From Sulfitobacter sp. 20_GPM-1509m (GTDB taxonomy: Bacteria; Pseudomonadota; Alphaproteobacteria; Rhodobacterales; Rhodobacteraceae): a stretch of DNA of 64,000 bases. The notes beneath the pieces are model-generated. The model had not been told where the DNA came from. It saw only the letters and a program-made list of their open reading frames with translations, and did not search any database. The DNA lies in NCBI RefSeq assembly GCF_000620505.1, contig NZ_JIBC01000007.1:248001-312000 (forward strand), in the 5' to 3' direction. Below, one piece after another: positions 61,276 through 64,000 of the stretch. Numbering within the stretch: the first letter of the stretch is position 1; every line of letters starts with the position of its first letter. The position numbers and the translations under genes were made by a program.

Positions 61276-61965
61276 TTACCCCAAGGCATAGCCCGCACCG
61301 CGCACGGTGCGCACCGGGTCAGTTCCACCCGAGAGGGTCAAAGCCTTGCGCAGACGGCCGATGTGCACGTCCACGGTGCGCGTATCGACATAGATGTCGC
61401 GCCCCCAAACACGGTCCAACAGGCTTTCACGGCTCCAGACACGACCCGGTTTTTCCATGAAGGTGCTGAGCAGGCGAAACTCTGTCGGTCCCAGCTTGAT
61501 CTCGGATGTGCCACGGGTGACGCGGTGGCGCTCGGCGTCCAGGATGATGTCTTCGTAATGCAACTGCACACCCACCGTCGCAGGCCGCACGCGGCGCAGC
61601 TGGCTGCGCACACGTGCCATCAGTTCGATCATCGAATAAGGCTTGACCACATAGTCGTCTGCACCGGTTTCCAGACCCCGCACCTTGTCGACCTCTTCCG
61701 AGCGTGCAGAGAGCATTATCACTGGAATATCACGAGTTTCCGGCTTGATCTTCAACCGGCGACAGACCTCGATCCCGCTTAGGTGAGGCATCATCCAGTC
61801 CAGCACGATGATGTCCGGCGACGCCTCGTCGATCATCATCATCGCATCTTCGCCGTTGCCCGCCGACACCACATCAAATCCTTCGGCAGACAGGTTATAC
61901 ACCAGAACCTCGCGCTGGGCGGGCTCATCCTCGACCACAAGCACACGTGGCTGATCTGCTGACAT
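61276..61965 (-). CDS. phoB: Phosphate regulon response regulator PhoB
   Basis: A 229-residue OmpR/PhoB-type regulator. The receiver domain has the acidic pocket VVEDEP, phospho-acceptor Asp in IVLDWMMPHLSG, and the Lys in VVKPYS. The C-terminal winged helix (ILDAERHRVTRG to TRTVDVHIGRLRKAL) binds Pho boxes. It activates the pst and other phosphate-scavenging genes when phosphorylated by PhoR, which is not in the window. It follows phoU by 12 bases, the usual pst-phoU-phoB order. AAAGGGG precedes the ATG. Confidence 0.94.
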   Translation of the reverse strand: MSADQPRVLVVEDEPAQREVLVYNLSAEGFDVVSAGNGEDAMMMIDEASPDIIVLDWMMPHLSGIEVCRRLKIKPETRDIPVIMLSARSEEVDKVRGLETGADDYVVKPYSMIELMARVRSQLRRVRPATVGVQLHYEDIILDAERHRVTRGTSEIKLGPTEFRLLSTFMEKPGRVWSRESLLDRVWGRDIYVDTRTVDVHIGRLRKALTLSGGTDPVRTVRGAGYALG

Positions 61966-61977
61966 GATCCTGCCCCT

Positions 61978-62685
61978 TTACAGCGGTTGAACCGACGTGG
62001 TGTCGGCTTTGGTGCGGTTTTCGTCCGCGTGCACGCCGGTGACCAGATACACGGTCTGTTCGGCAATCGACGTCACGTGATCGCCCATGCGCTCGACGTT
62101 CTTTGCGATGAAATGCAGGTGCATACAGGCGGTGATGTTGCGCGGATCTTCCATCATGAAGGTCAGGAATTCGCGGAACAGAGCGTTGTACATCTGGTCG
62201 ACTTCCATATCGCGGTCGATCACGTCCTGCGCCAGTTCCGCGTCGCGGTTCACATAGGCGTCCAGCGCGTCCTTGAGCATCCGCTCGACCTCGCGCGCCA
62301 TGCGGCGCAGGGCACCCGCGCTGTCACTGACCGGCGACAATTGCGCCAGAACGCCGGTGCGCTTGGCCATGTTTTTCGCATAGTCGCCAATACGTTCCAG
62401 GTTGGCGCTGATCTTGATCACGCTCAGGATCAACCGCAGGTCCACGGCAATCGGCGCGCGCAAGGCGATGACGCGGGCCGCCTCTTCGTTGATGGTTTCC
62501 TCGAGCGCGTCGATCTTCTTGTCGGCCTTACGGACCGCCTCGGCGCGTTCTTCGTCGCGGGTCTCAAGGCTGATCGCAGCCTCCAAAATCGCTTCTTCTA
62601 CCAGTCCGCCCATTTTCATGATCTGCGCCTGAATGGTCTCCAGGTCGCGGTCAAAGACGGATGCAATGTGTTGATCTGACGACAT
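61978..62685 (-). CDS. phoU: Phosphate signalling complex protein PhoU
   Basis: A 235-residue all-helical protein with two PhoU three-helix repeats. The conserved clusters MGGLVEEAILEA, RERRI-like LILSVIKISANLERIGDYAKN in the first repeat, and CMHLHFIAKNVERMGDHVTSIAE in the second (each with the E/D-rich metal-binding motif, quoted in part) are present. It links the Pst importer to PhoR and PhoB and represses the regulon when phosphate is plentiful. AAGGAG precedes the start. Confidence 0.94.
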   Translation of the reverse strand: MSSDQHIASVFDRDLETIQAQIMKMGGLVEEAILEAAISLETRDEERAEAVRKADKKIDALEETINEEAARVIALRAPIAVDLRLILSVIKISANLERIGDYAKNMAKRTGVLAQLSPVSDSAGALRRMAREVERMLKDALDAYVNRDAELAQDVIDRDMEVDQMYNALFREFLTFMMEDPRNITACMHLHFIAKNVERMGDHVTSIAEQTVYLVTGVHADENRTKADTTSVQPL

Positions 62686-62697
62686 TATTATTGCTCC

Positions 62698-63492
62698 TTA
62701 GCCGATCCGGCCAGTGATATAGCTTTCGGTGCGCGGGTCGGTCGGGTTGGTAAAGATTGTGCCCGTCTCGCCGTATTCGACAAGGTTGCCAAGGTGGAAG
62801 AACGCGGTTTTCTGGCTGACGCGCGCGGCTTGCTGCATCGAGTGGGTGACGATCACCACCGAATAGTTCTGGCGCAATTCGTCAATCAATTCCTCGACTT
62901 GTGCGGTGGCAATCGGGTCCAGCGCCGAACAGGGTTCGTCCATCAGCAGCACTTCGGGTTCGGTCGCCACGGCGCGTGCGATGCACAGACGCTGTTGCTG
63001 ACCACCCGAAAGGCCGGTGCCGGGTGCGTCCAGACGATCCTTGACCTCGTTCCAGATGGCCCCGCGCCGCAGGGCACGTTCAACGATGTCGTCCAGGTCG
63101 GCCTTGTTCTTGGCCAGACCGTGAATGCGCGGACCGTAAGCCACGTTGTCATAGATCGACTTGGGGAACGGGTTCGGCTTTTGGAACACCATGCCCACCT
63201 TGGCCCGCAACTGCACCGGATCAACGCGCTTGTCATAGATGTCTTCGCCGTCGATCATGATGTCGCCCTGTACGCGGCACACATCAATTGTGTCGTTCAT
63301 CCGGTTGATACAACGCAAGAAAGTCGACTTGCCGCAGCCCGAAGGCCCGATGAAGGCCGTGACAGTTTTGTCTTCAATGTCGACGTTCACGTCCTTGATG
63401 GCATGGGTGTCGCCATAATAGACCTGCACGTTGCGCGCACTGATTTTCAGTTTCTGGGTATCCACGGTTCTCTCCGCCATTAGGTCTTTCAT
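62698..63492 (-). CDS. pstB: Phosphate ABC transporter ATP-binding protein PstB
   Basis: A 264-residue ATPase. Walker [22 protein letters not shown] with the PstB-specific [30 protein letters not shown] around the Q-loop (quoted in part), [31 protein letters not shown] and [14 protein letters not shown]. It energises high-affinity phosphate uptake. The ATG at 63492 has AAGGAAAG upstream; MAERT at 63480 is a weaker alternative. It lies 18 bases after pstA and 12 before phoU. Confidence 0.95.
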   Translation of the reverse strand: MKDLMAERTVDTQKLKISARNVQVYYGDTHAIKDVNVDIEDKTVTAFIGPSGCGKSTFLRCINRMNDTIDVCRVQGDIMIDGEDIYDKRVDPVQLRAKVGMVFQKPNPFPKSIYDNVAYGPRIHGLAKNKADLDDIVERALRRGAIWNEVKDRLDAPGTGLSGGQQQRLCIARAVATEPEVLLMDEPCSALDPIATAQVEELIDELRQNYSVVIVTHSMQQAARVSQKTAFFHLGNLVEYGETGTIFTNPTDPRTESYITGRIG

Positions 63493-63510
63493 TGGTCCAT
63501 CTTTCCTTTC

Positions 63511-64000
63511 TTACCAACGCCGCTCGAAGCGTCGCCGCAGGATGACCGCGATTGTGTTCATGGCCAGAAGGAAGACCAGCAGGATGATGATACCACCCCA
63601 CGCGCGTTCGTAAAACGCCGGGTCCGCCCGTTTGGCCCATTCATAGATTTGCGCAGGCATGGCCGAGTTCGGCGCCAGCAGGCCGCTGGCAATGCCGTCG
63701 GGTGGGTTCGATGCGATAAAGCCCACCATGCCGATCAGCAACAGCGGTGCGGTTTCCCCCAACGCCTGTGCCAGGCCGATGATCGTGCCGGTCAGGATCC
63801 CGGGTGCAGCCAAGGGCAGCACGTGGTGGAACACCGACTGCATTTTCGACGCGCCAACCCCCAAAGCCGCATCGCGGATCGACGGCGGCACCGCCTTGAG
63901 CGAGGCGCGGGTCGAGATGATGATCGTGGGGAGCGTCATCAGCGTCAGCACCAGACCACCCACCAGCGGGGCTGATGTGGGCAGGTGCATGTAGTTGATG
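63511..64000 (-). CDS. pstA: Phosphate ABC transporter permease PstA, C-terminal part
   Basis: The last 162 residues are in the window; the gene continues beyond the right edge. The coupling loop AALGVGASKMQSVFHHVLPLAAPG and LAQALGETAPLLLIGMVGF are the PstA hallmarks (each quoted in part by position: about 61-90 from the first visible Met). YEWAKRADPAFYERAWGG precedes the last helix. It is the inner-membrane phosphate channel subunit with PstC. pstS, pstC and the N-terminus lie outside. Confidence 0.92.
   Translation of the reverse strand, partial: INYMHLPTSAPLVGGLVLTLMTLPTIIISTRASLKAVPPSIRDAALGVGASKMQSVFHHVLPLAAPGILTGTIIGLAQALGETAPLLLIGMVGFIASNPPDGIASGLLAPNSAMPAQIYEWAKRADPAFYERAWGGIIILLVFLLAMNTIAVILRRRFERRW

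Noticed and set aside
61276-64000. A Pho box for PhoB within the pst-pho locus
   Set aside because: The gaps between the genes here are only 12-18 bases and hold no such repeat; the operon promoter must lie beyond the right edge.

Overview
The window is a gene-dense, GC-rich stretch of an alphaproteobacterial chromosome, most likely from the Roseobacter group (Rhodobacterales). This is inferred from gene content: many branched-chain and polyamine-type ABC importers, acyl-CoA catabolic genes, a pst/phoU/phoB locus and short ATGA-overlapping operons. No rRNA, tRNA, CRISPR array, insertion sequence or prophage gene was recognised. Every long reading frame I examined looks intact. Only the two ends are cut: aroQ at the left and pstA at the right.

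Layout. (1) Positions 1-12385 hold an acyl-CoA (beta-oxidation-like) block. It contains a MaoC hydratase, two MDR-type reductases, a likely two-subunit acyl-CoA dehydrogenase, two SDRs, a thiolase, a nitronate-monooxygenase-like flavoprotein, two histidine phosphatases, an APH-type phosphotransferase and an IclR regulator. (2) 12871-17948 is a complete branched-chain-type ABC importer (livKHMGF). It is followed at 18121-22908 by a crotonase, a class C beta-lactamase-like hydrolase, acetoacetyl-CoA synthetase and a TesB thioesterase. (3) 22951-28725, minus strand, is a second acyl-CoA operon: ligase, hydratase, ACAD11-like dehydrogenase and two SDRs, with a VOC protein downstream. Together with the APH gene it resembles the set used to catabolise 4-hydroxy acids. 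(4) 29000-30628 is phosphoglucomutase.

(5) 30777-40582 is the most unusual part: eight tightly packed plus-strand genes. They encode a membrane Ser/Thr kinase with a second, degenerate kinase lobe, an FHA protein with two copies of a KTRP(I/L)G motif, a membrane-anchored PP2C phosphatase, a periplasmic vWA - TM - cytoplasmic FHA protein, an FHA-like/zinc-ribbon protein, an FHA domain fused to a FAD/NAD(P)-binding oxidoreductase, a small four-helix membrane protein and a TauE/SafE-family exporter. It looks like a phosphothreonine signalling module that drives a redox enzyme and an exporter. No type VI secretion genes are present.

(6) 40702-47081, minus strand, couples a polyamine-type ABC importer to a crotonase and a CaiC-like acyl-CoA ligase, with a divergent TetR gene and an operator-like region. 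(7) 47925-51866 holds a LysR regulator, an M20 amidohydrolase and a second CaiC-like ligase. (8) 52139-60458 has divergent halves: a TPP enzyme - FAD amine/amino-acid oxidase - M81 peptidase operon on the minus strand, and another polyamine-type ABC importer plus an alpha/beta hydrolase on the plus strand. (9) 61276-64000 is the phosphate-starvation locus phoB, phoU, pstB and partial pstA on the minus strand.

All functional statements are read from motifs and context; no database search was run.
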